Position numbers and translations under genes: made by a program. From assembly GCA_963555705.1 (NCBI GenBank), contig OY743177.1, positions 54,506,096 to 54,570,095 on the forward strand: DNA of 64,000 nucleotides. Direction: 5' to 3'. The DNA comes from Ligustrum vulgare. Taxonomy: Eukaryota > Streptophyta > Magnoliopsida > Lamiales > Oleaceae. Shown in pieces: positions 21,251 to 32,707 of the stretch (positions are counted from its first letter, which is position 1; each line of letters opens with the position of its first letter). Under the pieces are notes generated by a model. It ran no database searches, was not told the DNA's origin, and was given only the letters and a program-made list of their open reading frames with translations.

Positions 21251-24197
21251 TGCATATATATTAATATTACAACAAAATAACCTAAAAAATTCGAAATTTG
21301 GTTAAGTAGATAAAAATATTAGAAAATTAAAAATGTGCAAATTCATATAAAAATTCAAATTGTAATTTAAATTAATATAATAGATTTAAATTGTATATTT
21401 CACATAAGGATTTTATGGATTGATAATTATTTTTGGGTAAATTTTGTTCCACATGAAGAAGTGAAAGAAGATGTAAATGTACATCTAAATTTACATTTTT
21501 TATCAAAATGTTTATCTACATTTCGTTTGCATCTGTGCCCATTGGAGACTATTCTGGTAAATTTCAAGATCAAAACACTAATTAGATCTAGCCCGTGTTT
21601 GGTGGTGTTTAAAATCAGATTTTTAGTAGATTTTAATAAAAGCTGATGAGATGTGCAGGTTAAAAAGTTGTGAGCTCATGAAATATATGATTGAGATTGA
21701 TTGTTAACTTTGACTTAAATTAAAATTTATATTTTAATCAGTACCAAATTTAGACCACGAATGGAGATGCTCTTATACCTCATGCACACATATATATTGT
21801 GATTGTAATCAGTAGTATATATAAAAGGGAGGAAATGGGCAGCAACAGTGCCAATTTCATCCCAATTCTAGCTGCCCTAAAATTAATTTTTTTTTTTACC
21901 AAAATAGAAAAATTAAATAATTGCCAAATTTCACGCAACGATGCTCTATATGCATTCTATTTGCACCATGCATGCAACGCGTGCTCAACACACTAGTGAC
22001 TAGTCCTTAGAAAAGAACTGCACTAAAATACCCTTAATTTTCAACCATAAAACAGGACCACCAACCACGTGCATTTCACAAAATAAGACATTCTTACCTG
22101 GTATAATGGTCATTCAGTAAACAAAAATTCTTAAACATTTATTAATTAATTAGTCTGACTTGGTTAAGCATTATATCATGAGTACGATTACATTACAAAA
22201 CTAAGGAAACGATCAATTACATCAGACAAGATGCAGCTCGTGAGGAATCTGTGCAACATTTACTCTTGTAACTAAGAAATGATGTCATTCATGACTGTAA
22301 AAGCAAAGATGCACACTCGATCCACCCAAAAACTAAATGGTGCAAAGAAATCTAGCGATAGAGGTCATACTCATTAGCTAAATGGTTTGTTATATGTTCC
22401 ATAAAATTAAACCCCTATTTGGTACAAATTAAAATCTAGATTTTTTAAGTTAAAGTCAACAATCAATCTCAATCGCATATTTTATGGGTCCCACAACTTT
22501 CAACCATACATTTCATCAACTTATATCAAAATCTACTAAAAAATTGATTTTAGTCTCCACCAAACAGGGGCTAAGTTTGATAACTTAAACCGAGCATATG
22601 GAAATGAGGAATCTCAGCAGGTGCATACTATATACCTCAGTAGCAAGTAGGTCTGGTGCTTGCTATTGCTCCAGGTTCATAACAAGACAATTATTTAAAA
22701 ACTGAATTTCAAACCATAATAACCATATTTTGCACACATGATCCCTCTTTTTTAGAACTCTGCATTAGCCATACACCCATAATATATAACTTTCACCTTT
22801 GACAAAGAAAATGTTGGGATTAGTCACGATTCACGAATTTCACCCAAGGGTTTCCAATCCAGGCAAGCCGTGGGACCAATACGTATGCAAGAGCAAAGGC
22901 CTAATGAGGATATCGATGGCTTTCCAAAATTTGCACATCATATATTTCAGACAATTATCACCCAAGAATAAATTTCAATTGTTTGGAATGCATTTGCAAG
23001 TAGTCCATTAATTTATACTCTGGACCAATAACAATGGTACCAACTTTGTTAAGCAACAGACGACTTTACAGTAGAGCCCCTAATATTAGCATCTATACCT
23101 CATATAACTAGAGACATTACAGACACTTGTTTACTTCACATGCAATGGCAAAATGTGAAAATAACAGGCACGCGAAGCAAATAGAAGCTAAATATATTGG
23201 ATCACAAGGAACAGGACGCAAAAAGAAATTAGAGCTCGTAACAAATGGATAGGATTCTCAACCCTACAAGTATTTTGTCTATTTAGAAGAGCAATAACTG
23301 AAAACATGAAACCATATACACTCGAACATATACAAGCTATTGTCTTTTAAAAAGGTCTTAAAATTACAAAAAAAAATTTCTTTTTTCTTTTTCTTTTTTC
23401 TTTTTTTAAATTATAAGAAAACCATATCAAACTGGAAAATAAATCTTTCTTTTATCAAACTCGATGTCCATTTGAAGATGAGATACAAGTGTCAGACGTC
23501 ATTCAATACTAATTTAACTTGGAATTAAATTTTAATTCTTAACATCAACTAAGCAAATCACCACCTGATGTGATCTTTAAGTACTAATCAAAAATCTGTT
23601 TTCATCTAAACTGTGTTTGCTGAGAAGTCGAGCCCCTCCACATTCTATAGTTGAACATTTCCTGAACGTTGTAGCACAAATCTAGTTTACTGGCATCTAA
23701 TGCCTAAATGAAATTCAATGGCGCAATTTTCAATCTGTCTTGGATATTCACACCCTAACCATTTTCAATCTTTCTTGGATATTCACAACCTTCCCCGTAT
23801 CATTTTACAAATAAATATGCATGTGTATAAGCTAGTTAAATTCATTCTCAACCCCAAATATAAACTGACAATAATCTAAAGTTCTTTCCATTTAATTCAA
23901 CATGAATATCTATGAAAATTGCCATCCTACAAAATTTGGGTAGCAATAGAAAAAGAAAAATCAAACAACATCAATATCCCAGTAGGATTAAGAAATTAAC
24001 CCTTATAACGTAATTGAAAGGAAAGAAAATTCACCATAAACAACAGGTTTGTCATCATCTGGGCTTCTAGTAGTATCAAAGAACTCCTCAAGTGGGTTGT
24101 GCTTAGATATAGTAGAGGAGGAGGCGGCCCCAGCAGCTGAAGCCTCTGATCTGGCCGCAGCAAAAAGTGTCCTTCCAAACACCCTTGTCAGAAACAT
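20125..24197 (-). CDS. MRPL47: Mitochondrial large-subunit ribosomal protein L47 (uL29m)
   Basis: Three coding exons on the minus strand: 24197-24035, 20729-20572, 20232-20125, with GT-AG introns; 429 bp, 142 aa. Exon 1 encodes a basic, Ala/Ser-rich mitochondrial presequence (MFLTRVFGRTLFAAARSEAS) and NPLEEFF...DDDKPVVYG. Exon 2 gives GRGWKAPELRLKSWDDLNKL then WYVLLKEKNMLMTQRQM and FPNPERIPK. Exon 3 gives VRKSMCRIKHILTERAIAEA then DPRRSAEMKRMINAI and stop. This is the L29/L47 family signature over its full usual length (about 140 aa in plants). The protein sits at the exit-tunnel side of the mitoribosome. A TTG-started extension upstream is not needed; ATG 24197 fits. The 3.3 kb first intron holds two or three DNA transposons. 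The gene appears intact. Confidence 0.93.
20905..21772. mobile_element. TIR element with TTA target duplication, MRPL47 intron 1
   Basis: Inverted ends GAGCATCTCCAATCG (20905-) and CGAATGGAGATGCTC (to 21772) are flanked on both sides by TTA (20902-20904, 21773-21775), as in PIF/Harbinger-type elements. Inside, a block tacatcccggtggatctaaa with caaatgatagatgcaaatta occurs twice (about 20972 and 21110), each followed by a poly-T run. A MITE is nested near the right end. No coding capacity. Confidence 0.75.
21597..21757 (+). mobile_element. Tourist-like MITE nested in the TTA-flanked element
   Basis: Begins gcccgtgtttggtggtg, contains tcagatttttagtagatttt and agctgatgagatgtgcaggt, and ends cagtaccaaatttagac. 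Same family as 17499-17663. The right end is decayed. Confidence 0.6.
22411..22571 (-). mobile_element. Tourist-like MITE, inverted copy, MRPL47 intron 1
   Basis: Starts acccctatttggta and ends caccaaacaggggc, flanked by TAA on both sides (22408-22410, 22572-22574). The interior is the reverse complement of the copies at 17499 and 21597. Confidence 0.75.
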
Positions 24198-24520
24198 TGT
24201 TGAAAGAATTGACAATTTCTGTCAAAAAACTCAAAATCAGTAAAAGAAATAGGAACACGAACTTGGAGAAATTTGAAAGCAAAATGACGAACCCATTTCG
24301 CACTTTGCGCATAACTAGTAAATTTCATTGTAGAAAGAAAACAGGTAAACCCTCCTGGATACTGTTGCAGAGGCCGCCATATGTAGACTCTACTGAAAAA
24401 TAGAAACTTGCCTGTGGAAGATAAATTGCTGTGCTCAGCGGTGGCGGCTGCGCAGGTAAGGAAAGAGAGGGAGTGGCGACGGTGGTGTTGCCCTGTTCAG
24501 TTACCACTGGCCCACTGGTG
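24198..24520 (-). promoter_or_regulatory. 5' leader and promoter region of MRPL47
   Basis: On the minus strand the coding ATG is preceded by a splice-acceptor-like ttttttgacag|aaattg near 24219. The segment 24380-24510 has the GC-richer, CT-repeat look of a leader exon (actccctctctttcc). A leader intron is likely; one candidate donor is ccacag|gcaagt (GC-AG type). No clear TATA box. Confidence 0.35.
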
Positions 24521-25132
24521 GTAATACTATGATTAGTTTATATTTTTGTTTTTTAAACATCTAGGTTTTTTTATTGTTTTCTGATCATTTTTAATTTTTA
24601 ATTTTCGAAAATACTGAAAGAGCGGTCACTTCCTCATAAAAAAAAAGGAACTAAAAATCCAAAACGTAAAAAAAAAAAATCCGCTTATAAAGTTTTTTAT
24701 ACAAAATCTAGGAAAGTAGAAAACGTGAAAAGTATGACCTCAATTGAGTTTTGGATTTTTTGGCGATTGAAAGTCTTCGAACTTTGTTCATTCGAGAGCT
24801 CAACTACTAGGTGAGTGGGTGGTGATTTTTTTCAAATTTGTTGGGTCTAGATAATGTGGGTAATCTTCCCTATAACTGGAGTCAGATTTATTTGAGGATT
24901 TATCCACTTCATGGGAAGACAAATTGAGCTGGGATTTATCCACTTCGTGGGAAGACGTATTGCTCACACGATTTCTATATCTGTCTAGACAATGGATAAT
25001 CTTCCCTATAACTGGACTCAGATTTATTTGAGGATTTATCCACTTCATAGGAAGACAAATTGAGCTGACGTATTGTTCACACGATTTTCATATATGTTAG
25101 GTATCAAGATTCTAGAACTGCTTTAGGCTGTG
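24521..25132. repeat. Spacer with duplicated block near the gypsy relic
   Basis: The block cttccctataactgga(g/c)tcagatttatttgaggatttatccacttca-type occurs at about 24867-24935 and 25000-25067, with a partial copy between them, so it is a short tandem duplication of about 134 bp. No gene seen. Confidence 0.5.
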
Positions 25133-25590
25133 AATTCGTTCCTTAGTGATGAGAATCAAGAAGGTCAAGCATTGCTACACTTTCTCGTGGCCCCGATTGC
25201 AAGATCAAAGGCCAATGAGCTTCAACGATAATGCTTACAAACAAGATTTGGGGTCGAATTCTTCTTAAGAGGAAGGGGATGATGAGAATCGAGAAAGTCA
25301 AATATCGTTGCACGTGTCAATGGATCGTAGTCAAATCTCAATACACGTGCTAGTGGGTCATATGACGAGATCCGAGTTCCAAGAGATTCAAGAATTGATG
25401 TTAGGGCTCGTTTACATGCGATGGAGTCGAGCTGAAGAGAAGACAACATCAAGGTCAAAGTCATATGCATCACATTGGAGGCTCAGACACTTTCGATCGA
25501 TCGGAAGACCGAAAGTCACTGAAAATATTAGTGAAGCCTCGGTCATGTTCGGCCGAACGTTGGTCGATCGAACATGACTTTCGGGTTTTT

Positions 25591-25951
25591 TGATGTAATT
25601 TTCATTTCTTTCTTTGTTCCTCCAAGTTTTGTACTGTAAATAACAAACCCCTTAACCCTCGAAACAATTTTGGAGTTCATTGTCTTGTATGTGAAGAACA
25701 CTTGGTGGAAGTAAAAATCCTTCCTTTTATTTTGCCTCTCTTGAGGAATGTTCTCAACTTCATGTAGAATTAATGATTCTTGTATCATTGAAAGAAATTT
25801 TGGAATTTACTTATTTCTATCCTGGGCTAGATTTTCATCTTAGAATTTTGGTTAAGTTTGGATCAAGGTTTATTATTATCAATCTTAGCTTTCTTGGGTT
25901 GATTTCATTGTTGTGAGAATTTTTGGTCAACACTCCAAAGGGGTCACATCA
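25591..25951 (+). repeat. Left LTR of the gypsy relic
   Basis: Begins TGATGTAATTTTCATT and ends GGGGTCACATCA, giving inverted TGATGT/ACATCA ends. It is followed at once by tttggtattaggact, a decayed initiator-tRNA-type primer site. Confidence 0.75.
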
Positions 25952-26662
25952 TTTGGTATTAGGACTTAGTTCTAAAATTGATAAATCTATCTTTTGAATT
26001 CTTGTTCGATTTGTTGTTCAAAAAAAAAAAAAAAAAATTGGAAAAAATTGAATGCTCATGAGCTATTGTTGATTCCTACCTCTTGGGTATTTTGAGTTGT
26101 TGTCGTATTTGATATTGTTGGGGGAGGGGGTTCCCATTAACCATACACTTACATTTCCATATTATACAAAGTGTGAGCACAAAGTGTTTGTTAAAATGTC
26201 TCGATGAAAAACTAAACTACTTGTGCTTATGTATTCAACATATATGTCTTGCTAATTACTTTAGTTGCTCAATTCCATTGTTATTGTGCTTTTAACATCT
26301 TATCCTACACATCACTATTTCCTTTGGGTTATAGCAAGAAAAGAAATTTAACTTGTTATTGTGTCTAATTACTTCTACCTTTCCCTTGTTTGATCGTGGT
26401 TTTTGACTTCACAAGAATTACTTTTCTCGATTTAGTTGATTACCTTCCTTAGAGAGCTTGAGAAAAGAAAATTTGAGTGGAAAAAGGTAAGAGTTGTGAG
26501 CTCATTATCGGGTGAAAATATTTTAGTGAGAACACTTCCACACTTGCACAACATGTTCCATACAAGTACTTAAAGTTGGCAAGCTTCCAATGCCCAAACT
26601 CAAGACTTGCGTGAGATGTTGAAAACTCTTTTTGCCACCATGACTAGGCAAATGGAGGAGAT

Positions 26663-26947
26663 TTGGGGAGAGTTGGAAAGGTTAGGGGCAAGAGGGGAGA
26701 GTACATGAATTCAATTAGGGGTAATGAAAAAAGAAGGGGTAATAGAATAGGGGTTAAGGATAATGATGAGGATGATGAACAAAATTGGAGAATTGGTATA
26801 AATAGAGGAGAGAGGTATGATAGAAGATTTATTCGAGGTCATCTAGGGGAGCAACAGGGTAGGAATAGATTGGATGGGAACACTGGTAGTGTAAAATGGA
26901 AGTTCCATCATTCCATGGGAAGAGTGATATGGATTAAGGAGTGGTGA
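26663..26947 (+). pseudogene. gag remnant of the gypsy relic
   Basis: An Arg/Gly/Asp/Asn-rich stretch (MGRVGKVRGKRGEYMNS to IKEW) of the kind seen in the C-terminal basic part of plant gypsy gag. No zinc knuckle is preserved. Identification rests mainly on its place between primer site and protease. Confidence 0.45.
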
Positions 26948-27520
26948 GGAGGATTGTGAGTCCACCAAATTCTTTAGTCATTATGAGGACTCTCAATATC
27001 CAAGCCAAGGTTAGTGAGAGGGAGGAGCAAGAAGAGAGCATTTTCCACACTCAGTGCCTTGTGAGTGATAAGGCTTGTAACCTCATTATAGATGGAGAGA
27101 GCTGCCCTGATGTGGCGAGTTCTAGCATAGTAGAAAAATTGGGATTACTGATGGTGAAGCACCCCAATCCTTACAAGGTGCAAATGTCTAGTTACCATAG
27201 GGAGGTAAAAGTGAGTAAATAAGTTCTTCTTACCTTTAACATTGGAACCTATTGCGATCAAGTGCTTTGTGATGTAGTTCTCATACACACTACTCACATA
27301 ATTTTAGCTAGACCTTGGCAATGTGATAAGAATGTGCAACATGACGAGAGGAAGAACCAGTATAGCTTCCAATTTAATGAAAAACGAGTGGTGCTCCTGC
27401 CTTTGAGTTCGGAGAAAGTACACAAGGACCAAATAAAACTCAAGAAGGAGTTTGAGGAAGAAAGAGAAAAGAACAAAGAACAAAAAAAAATTGAGTGAGG
27501 AACTTGATGAAGAAACAAAA
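26941..27520 (+). pseudogene. Retroviral-type aspartic protease remnant
   Basis: Translation gives CLVSDKACNLIIDGESCPDVASSSIVEKLGL, HPNPYKVQ, an in-frame TAA after VKVSK (near 27220), then VLLTFNIGTYCDQVLCDVV and LARPWQCDKNVQHD. This follows the plant gypsy protease (IIDGGSC.NVAS...LGRPWQ pattern), with the catalytic motif IDGES in place of the usual D-S/T/G-G. Broken by at least one stop. Confidence 0.65.
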
Positions 27521-27699
27521 GTAAGGAAAAATGAGAAAGGAAGAGTTTAGATCACGACCTCAGAAAAAGGAGAGGAAAAGAGAATTTGGGCAATGGCTCC
27601 AGAAAAAGATGAGGCGAGGGAAGAATTGAGAGTTGAGGTTCCTACCTCAGGAAAATGAGGGGGAGTGAAGAGTGATACAAAAGAAATTGAGAGAAAAGA

Positions 27700-28830
27700 T
27701 GAAACAAAAATGTTCTTTGCAGTTGTTGAATCTAACAATTCCCTCCCTAGTTTGATTACTACTTTAATGTATGAAATTGACCAAAACAACAAGGAGTTTC
27801 AAAGGCATGGCAAGTGGATGAAGTACATGAAGGCATTTTCCTACATCAACAAATACTATCAAAGTAAAGAAATTGTAATGGCCAATACATTATCTAGAAG
27901 GTATGCTCTTATCACTTCTTTGGTTGCAAGGTTATTGAATTTTGAATATATTACAGAGATGCATGTGAATTATGTGGGTTTTACAAGTGTATTTTTGATT
28001 TGTAAAAGTGTTTCATAGGGTAAGAATTATAGGCATGATGAATTCTTATTTTTTGAATACAAACTTTATGTGCCTACTTGATTTATGAAAGAGTTGTTTA
28101 TTGAGGAAGTCAATGGGGGAGGTTTAATAGGACATTATGATGTAAAAAGGACTTTGCTTCTAAGCTCCCTAAAGGCCAAATCTTTTTGTCTTGAATATGT
28201 TAAGGACATGTATGCTAATAACCCGAAATTGTCTAACCTCTATTAATCATGTAGTAAGCGGGAATTTGATAGATTTTATAAGCGTGATGATTATTTATTT
28301 TCAGAAAATTAGATTGTTTGTTCCTAAATGTCCTATGCGGGAGTTACAAGTAAGGGAGGCACATGTTGGGTGCTTGATGGGACATTTTGGGTTTAAGGGG
28401 ATCCTAACGTTATTAAGTAAGCATTCTCATTGGCATAAAATGGAAGTTGATATTGTACATGTTTATATTTGTAGTAAACACATCACTTGCACAAGGGCTA
28501 AATCTAAGATTTTGCCTCGAGAATTATACATAACATTGTTCATCCCTAGTCAACCTTGGGTTAACAATTATTTGAATTTTATATTGGGTTTACTTAGATC
28601 AAATAAAGGAAATGATGCTATTTTTACGGTTGTTGGTAGGATTATTAGAATGTTACCTTTTTATTGTATGTCATGAAACTGATGATACTACCAACATAGC
28701 AATTCTATTCTTTAAGGAAGTAGTGCATATACATGAAAGTGACCCAACAAGTTGGAGAGAAGGTCTACCTTTAGTTAAATTTGCTTGCAATAAACTGTTC
28801 ATCATATTAGCAAATTTTCGCTAAAGGTTT
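27700..28830 (+). pseudogene. RNase H / integrase remnant
   Basis: 27775-28018 carries HGKWMKYMKAFSYINKY, then KEIVMANTLSRRYALIT, the end of gypsy RNase H (normally ADALSRR). 28320-28680 carries FVPKCPMRELQVREAH, CLMGHFGFKGIL, and TCTRAKSKILPRELY, then LGLLRSNKGNDAIFTVV, the zinc-binding and early core of integrase. A shift leads into 28612-28824 (HETDDTTNIAILFFKEVVHI), then jumps to DPTSWREGLPLVKFACNK, so most of the catalytic core is deleted. RT is missing as well. Confidence 0.7.
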
Positions 28831-29009
28831 CTTATGACTTTAACCTATTAACTCTTTTGAATTTGTTACATTTGTTTATTGATGAAAGAGTTAGCTTAGG
28901 TAAAAATAAAAATGCAAAATTGGTTAATCCCCTTCACAGGATGATCGGGCTTCCATTTTACGAGAGTGGTGAACAATGTACTTCCAACCCAAACCAAGGT
29001 CTAACGTGA

Positions 29010-29462
29010 GTCATATTTGATCCGGTTGATTGAATATGGTTCCTTTCGAGAAAAGAAAGAGTTCTCAATCAAAGAAAATCCAAACTACAACTTCGCGGTG
29101 ATGGTCCATTTCAACCTCTTGAGAGGATCAAAGATAATGCCTACAAAATAGGCCTATTGGGTAAGTACAAAGTCTCATCTACATTTAATGTATCTAACCT
29201 CTCTCCTTTTAATATAGGTGATGATTCGAGGTTGAATCCTTCTCGAGAGGGAGGGGATGATGAGAATCAAGAAGGTCAAGCTTCACTACACTTTCCTATG
29301 TGTCCGATTGCAAGATCAAAGGTCAAGGAGTCTCACGATAATACTTATGAACAAGATTTGAGGTCGAATCATTCTCAAGAGGGAGTGGATGATGAGAATC
29401 GGGAAAGTCAAACATCAATGCACGTGCCAATGGACCATATTCAAATCTCGATGTATGTCTAG
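29010..29462 (+). pseudogene. C-terminal integrase tail remnant
   Basis: About 29070-29155 reads LQLRGDGPFQPLERIKDNAY-like sequence; 29157-29462 continues KVSSTFNVSNLSPFNIGDDS with Glu/Asp/Asn-rich repeats (EGGDDENQEGQ, EGVDDENRESQ). This is the usual tail of plant gypsy integrases. Confidence 0.6.
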
Positions 29463-29696
29463 TAGGCCATATGACGAGATTTGAGGCCCAAGAGATTCAA
29501 GAGTAGATGGTAGGGCTCGTTTACATGCGATGGAGTTGAGCTAAAGAGAAGACAACGTCAAGACCGAAGTCATATGCCTCACATTGGAGGCTCAGATTCC
29601 GGTCGACTGAACATGACTTTCGATCGACCGTGATATCATTTGAAAGTGACCTTCGGTCGACCGCTTGGTCGATTGAAAGCCCTTTCGGGATTTTTT

Positions 29697-30068
29697 TTAT
29701 GTAATTTTCATTTATTTCTTTGTTTCTCCAAGTTTTGTATTATAAATACCCAAACTGCTCAAACCCTAGGAACAACTTTGAAGTTCATTGTCTTGTGTCT
29801 GAAGAACACTTGATGGAGGTAAAAATCTTCTTTTTATCTTGCCTCTCTTGAGGATTGTTCTCAACTTGATATAAAATTAATAATTCTTGTGTTGTTGGAA
29901 AAAAACCCTTGGAATTTACATATTTCTATCCACTGGGCTAGATCTTAATCTTAGAATTTTGGTTAGATTAAGTTTGGGTCAAGATTTATTATTATCAATC
30001 TTAGCTTTCTCGGGTTGATTTCATTATTGTGAAAATTTTTTGTCAACACATCAAAGGGGTTCACATCA
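29697..30068 (+). repeat. Right LTR of the gypsy relic
   Basis: Homologous to 25591-25951 throughout (ccaagttttgtattataaat, gtgaagaacacttg-like, ggttgatttcatt) with many differences, ending ggttcacatca. The divergence shows an old insertion. Confidence 0.75.
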
Positions 30069-30278
30069 CTTGCCGGGTATTCTAACTTAGCTCCAAGTTA
30101 GTTACTAGAAGCTGTAGCAATTATTACCATTGTCCTCGCTGAGGAGGAATTATGGTTCATTCGGTGCTTCAGTATTATACTGTTAAATGAATTTGTCATT
30201 TTATATTATCTAACTTGGCTGATATTAATGAATGTTTTATAGGTTATTCGTGATTGGAAATGGAGTGAAGAAGATGCC

Positions 30279-31850
30279 TGATAAGTGTATTTTATACACT
30301 TATTTATCTATCGAAATTAGGATATTATATTGTTTTTCTCGAATAAATTCTACTTAGTTTGTGTTTATTTATTATTATTTCAGGTTTTATCCCAAAATCA
30401 AGAAAAGTGATGAATTGAAGCAATCACGTAACAATTGGACGAATATTGAGATAAAACGAAGAAAAAGGACTAAAGTGTACACTCTCAAAATTTGAAGACC
30501 GAATGTGCAATTGACTCAAGGACTAACTTATCATATATGGAAGAATTGAGTAACTTGAAGGACAATTTAGTTGATTTGGGCTTTAGGGTTAATTTGTGTG
30601 TATATATATACACACACATTGCAATCAAGAAAAACGGGGAGAGCCGCAGGCACGCTGGTGGAGAAAAAGAGAGAGCGGAGAGTTAGAAGGAAGGCAGCCG
30701 TGAGAGCCGTGGGGAAGAAGTCGGTGGAAAAGAGTTTATACGGCAGTGGAGTGAGATTAAAAGCAGCCGAGTGTGGGATACTAATATATACACAAGAATT
30801 GTTGAGATTAGTTGGCTGACTTTGGAGAATATATACATATATTTACACATAAAATTCACATGAAAACATCAGCCGAGAGAGACATAAGAGAGAGCAGTGC
30901 ACGCAGCCGGTTGAAAAAAAAAAATCAAGGGGACAAAGAATTGAGGTGGCAAATTGAGGTTGGCTGTGTGTCTGGAGAGAACAATTGAAGGAATTGTAAT
31001 TGAAACAATTGGAGGCATTAATTGGGAATTGAAACAAGTGCTGGTTGGAAAAAATTAAAAAGGAAGACGGGTGGAAGGTGAATTGGGAAGAAGGAGGAGA
31101 TGCTGATTTTTCAACACTTCAAACTCCGGGTTTTATTTACTTTATTATTTATTGATTTTTCTCCCAATAACATGAGTATCTAAATTTTATAATCGGGATT
31201 AACGATTTAGATTTAATGTTTCTTGTTTGATTTTAATTCTCAAGTTGGTACTTTGATAATTATGTATTGATTTTTATTATTGCGTTTAATGCTTGAGTTG
31301 CTTGATCACCAATTCATGAATTAATTGTTGTTTTCATAATCCGAGAGGTGAGTTAACAATTAGATCACGTAATAAAATCCGGCAATTTCAACAAAAAGAT
31401 AGAGATATGAATTTGTGGTTGCATGTGGTCAATTATGAATTCTTAGGAAATTTAATGCATTTAGCTAAGGAGAACTCTGACCCGCTGTAGAGATACATGA
31501 TTGATTTAGTTAAATAGGTTTAATTTGAACTCGAGAGAGGTAAATTAGATATATGCGTGAATTCGACCAAATATAATTTTAGAAAACAACTTGAGATGAG
31601 AAATTAAGCTAGAACGTTATTTCGAAATTGTTAGTCCCGATATTCATTCAATTGCTAGAAATCCCACCACTTTATTTCTTGCTTTTATTAATTTCTTTTA
31701 GTTTAATTTTCTATTTTCATTTTAATTGCACTGTTTATTTAATTTATTCTCAATTTTATTGTCTTTTTGGATTGTTTGGTATTTTATTTTCTTAGTTAAG
31801 TTTTGGCTCTAGTTTATGAATTCTATTAAATCAAAGTAAATCGATAACAA
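30279..31850 (+). mobile_element. Probable LTR remnant of a large gypsy element
   Basis: Starts tgataagtgtattttataca, the opening typical of long plant gypsy LTRs. It contains a TATA-like tgtatatatatacaca (30598-30615), a purine-rich transcribed-type stretch with agagccg repeats, and a T-rich second half ending ataaatagtccttaggga. The second copy and internal region are absent, so it is a solo or truncated LTR. Short open frames inside show no domain. Confidence 0.45.
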
Positions 31851-31861
31851 ATAAATAGTCC

Positions 31862-31980
31862 TTAGGGAGTCATTTTTTTGTGACATTGTGATATGTTACA
31901 TATTCATTGGGTGGTCAAATATTTGACCACCCAATGATTGTGTGACATATCACAATATCACTTAAAAATGTCCCCCAAAA
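31862..31980. mobile_element. Foldback MITE (near-perfect hairpin)
   Basis: The centre is caaat|atttg at 31920/31921. The two arms, about 52-58 bp each, pair almost perfectly (cattgggtggtcaaat / atttgaccacccaatg, tgtgatatgttaca / tgtgacatatcaca). Almost no loop. Confidence 0.75.
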
Positions 31981-32295
31981 AATGTCTTCCTAAAATTACT
32001 TTAAAATATAAGTTAAGAGAATCTTTTTAGCCATGAGTTAGCTTTCTTGTTAAATCTAGCTAGCATTTTAACTAATGACATGACAATTACGTGTTGAAAA
32101 TATTCTCGCAAATCTAATTGCAACTGTCCACCCCCCAAACCCATCCACCCCATCCCTTATTTATTCTTTTTCTTTTTCTTCTTCAATTTTTTAACATAGA
32201 TAAAAAGTTAAGTTTTTGTTAATTTCATATATGATTTAATAAGTTATTTAAAATGAATATCATATTAATATATAAATTTTGCTATTTTAAAAAAT

Positions 32296-32707
32296 AAGTA
32301 TTTGTCATATTCTTGGGTTAACTAGAAATTAACATATCCATTGTGACAATAATTACATTTTAATTTTAACATGTATAAGTGTAATTTAACATGTAATGTA
32401 ACTTGTTAATTTTCAATTTGTTATTCAGCGTTCTTTGTTGCAATTCCCAAAAGGGATCTCATCATTTTGACAAGTGACATATCACATTCATTTTGTTTGA
32501 GAACTTTGCCATAAAAATAAGTATTTATCATATTCTTGAACTAACTATAAATTAATATATCAATTGTGACAATAATTACATGTTAATTTTAACATGTATA
32601 CATGTAATTTAACATGTTAATTTTAAATTTGTTATTCCGCGTTCTTTGTTGCAATTCCCAAAAGGGATCTCATCATTTTGACAAGTGACGTATGACATCC
32701 GTTCTGT
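32296..32707. repeat. Tandem duplication of about 200 bp
   Basis: 32296-32498 and 32518-32707 share aagtatttgtcatattctt, tgtgacaataattaca, gcgttctttgttgcaattcc and ctcatcattttgacaagtga in the same order. Non-coding. Confidence 0.75.

Larger units (their letters stand above)
25133..30068 (+). mobile_element. Degenerate Ty3/gypsy element with an extra 3' end fused upstream
   Basis: Two LTRs (25591-25951 and 29697-30068) flank gag, protease, RNase H and integrase debris on the plus strand. The sequence before the left LTR (25133-25590: gatgagaatcaagaaggtca, catatgacgaga, ttacatgcgatggagt) is homologous to the sequence before the right LTR (about 29253-29696). The arrangement is therefore 3'-internal/LTR/internal/LTR, as left by recombination between LTRs of tandem or sister copies. 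No full-length coding remains. Confidence 0.75.

Noticed and set aside
30492..31037. Short ORFs of 64-82 aa
   Set aside because: Lie within the probable LTR remnant; Arg/Glu/Lys-rich by base composition only.
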